NCBI RefSeq assembly: GCF_000239695.1
Contig: NZ_JH470338.1
Coordinates: 1,137,067 to 1,201,066 of the forward strand
Length of the DNA: 64,000 bases
Direction: 5' to 3'
DNA from: Actinomyces graevenitzii C83
GTDB taxonomy: Bacteria; Actinomycetota; Actinomycetes; Actinomycetales; Actinomycetaceae
In this document: piece after piece, positions 63,118 to 64,000 of the stretch
How the letters are laid out: each line of letters opens with the position of its first letter
How positions within the stretch are numbered: the stretch's first letter is position 1
Program-made: the position numbers and the translations under genes
The notes under the pieces: generated by a model
What the model saw: the letters and a program-made list of their open reading frames with translations, nothing else
Databases searched by the model: none
Told to the model about the DNA's origin: nothing

Positions 63118-64000
63118 CTACTCGCCACCAACAAGGGCCTTCTTAACTCCGTGTGCTACTTCCCCGGCGCCCCTGACCCTACCAACTAGTATGTCTCCGG
63201 CACCTTTGACCGTACCAACAGCAACGTCACCCGCAGCTTGCGCAGTGCCCGCAACACCTTCTGTGACCGCACCTACATAGTCACCTTGGTTCCAGGCACC
63301 AGCAACTCGCATACCACTAGTAGTAAGGTGTTGAGCGGCGTCATTAACCCCAGAAGTTATATCTGAGCCAGCATTAACGTAACCATTACCTACTTCGGCA
63401 AGGCCATTAGCGCAGCCATCAGCCACATATCCGAGAGCTACAGTGGTGGTAGGTGCCCCAGAGGCAGCGATGTGGTTGGCCTTGGGATTCTCATACTGGG
63501 CGTCCAATGGGCCATAAAGATATTCCATATGGTGATAATCAATAGGGTTGGCAGAGGACTTCATGTCACTGTTCATGGGAACAACATGTCGTTCACCGTA
63601 TGCACGCGGAGCAATCAAGTCCATACGGCCAAATAGCCCATCACGTGCGATATCTTGCGCATAACTTAGCGGGTCTAGCGCAAAGCTATAGGCCTTGACA
63701 TTAGAGCCATCCATAGGGGCCTGGGCATTAAAGCCAAAGTTGTTTAGGCAGTTAGCTCGCGCGATCGTTTCACTGGTAACTGAGAGCCCCGCAGCGTTAA
63801 AGGTTACTGCTTTCCCACCGGTAGCTAATGCGCCAGCTGAAGCCAGTTCACCGCCCAGCGAGTGACCGGTAAAGTCAACGTTTTCACGGCCCACCGCTAG
63901 AGCCAATTTAGTAGACACATCTATTGCATCCGACACCTGAAACGATGTAACAACAGCACCCTCAATATCATTGCGAAGATCTAAACCTGGTTGTCGATCA
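63118..64000 (-). CDS. Lipase-like (GHSLGG) protein, 5' end beyond the window
   Basis: The reading frame is open to the right edge, so the true start lies outside. A GTG at 63936 is internal, because conserved sequence (LRNDIEGAVVTSFQ) lies before it. The nucleophile elbow FTGHSLGGELASAGAL is that of class-3-type lipases, followed by TFNAAGLSV and YSFALDPLSYAQD with a candidate catalytic Asp. HHMEYLYGP holds a possible His. The last 120 residues are Gly/Ala/Val-rich without spans (GVAGTAQAAGDVAVGTVKGAG), like a repetitive amphipathic tail. Secretion route unknown; such domains occur in type VII and polymorphic toxin proteins. Confidence 0.72.
   Translation of the reverse strand, partial: DRQPGLDLRNDIEGAVVTSFQVSDAIDVSTKLALAVGRENVDFTGHSLGGELASAGALATGGKAVTFNAAGLSVTSETIARANCLNNFGFNAQAPMDGSNVKAYSFALDPLSYAQDIARDGLFGRMDLIAPRAYGERHVVPMNSDMKSSANPIDYHHMEYLYGPLDAQYENPKANHIAASGAPTTTVALGYVADGCANGLAEVGNGYVNAGSDITSGVNDAAQHLTTSGMRVAGAWNQGDYVGAVTEGVAGTAQAAGDVAVGTVKGAGDILVGRVRGAGEVAHGVKKALVGGE

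Overview
The window is a 64 kb piece of an actinobacterial chromosome. Base composition is moderately high in GC (by eye in the upper 50s percent). GTG starts, and some TTG starts, are common. The markers also fit Actinomycetota: an adrenodoxin-reductase-type FprA, a complete menaquinone-linked complex I operon, an LAxTG cell-wall sorting signal, DtxR/IdeR-like iron boxes and Pro/Ala-rich extensions on housekeeping enzymes. I cannot name the genus. I saw no tRNA, rRNA, CRISPR array, insertion sequence or prophage.

Layout. 1-2.1 kb: the end of rmuC, then fprA on the minus strand. 2.1-19.3 kb: one minus-strand operon, nuoA to nuoN (14 subunits) with a polyprenyl diphosphate synthase at its end; nearly every junction is a 1-4 base stop/start overlap. 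19.5-29.5 kb: menaquinone genes on both strands (menG, menF, menD, menC, menB, menA), interrupted by an HtrA-type protease and a YagU-family membrane protein; menE and menH are not here. 29.6-37.5 kb: an Hsp70-like ATPase, transketolase, and a set made of an FGGY kinase, an HAD-IIA phosphatase, an unrecognised multi-pass membrane protein and an RpiB-family isomerase, which looks like an uncharacterised sugar or polyol uptake route. 37.7-42.8 kb: ferric-siderophore uptake locus 1 (binding lipoprotein, two permeases, ATPase, siderophore-interacting flavoprotein). 42.9-47.4 kb: radA, two coupled envelope proteins of unknown function and a SorC-family regulator. 47.7-53.3 kb: glpK, glpD and an L-lactate permease on the plus strand. 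53.3-58.9 kb: siderophore locus 2 (binding lipoprotein, two permeases, ATPase, enterochelin-esterase-like hydrolase). 59.2-61.5 kb: a secreted beta-propeller protein with an LAKTG anchor and an orphan degenerate response regulator. 61.8-64 kb: the C-terminal part of a lipase-like protein and two small coupled proteins.

How it fits together. GlpD feeds electrons from glycerol 3-phosphate to quinone, complex I oxidises NADH, and the men genes plus the prenyl synthase make the menaquinone both need. The two iron loci import and unload foreign siderophores (no siderophore biosynthesis genes are seen). DtxR-like boxes lie upstream of locus 1 and in the divergent region between locus 2 and the LAKTG protein, suggesting that this surface protein belongs to the iron response.

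The most promising unexplained items are the FGGY/HAD/membrane protein/RpiB set, the putatively iron-regulated LAKTG beta-propeller, the lipase-like gene with its two coupled partners, low-complexity inserts recurring in unrelated conserved enzymes, and an unusually frequent dispersed palindrome, GACGNCGTC. I did not find a system I can firmly call new.
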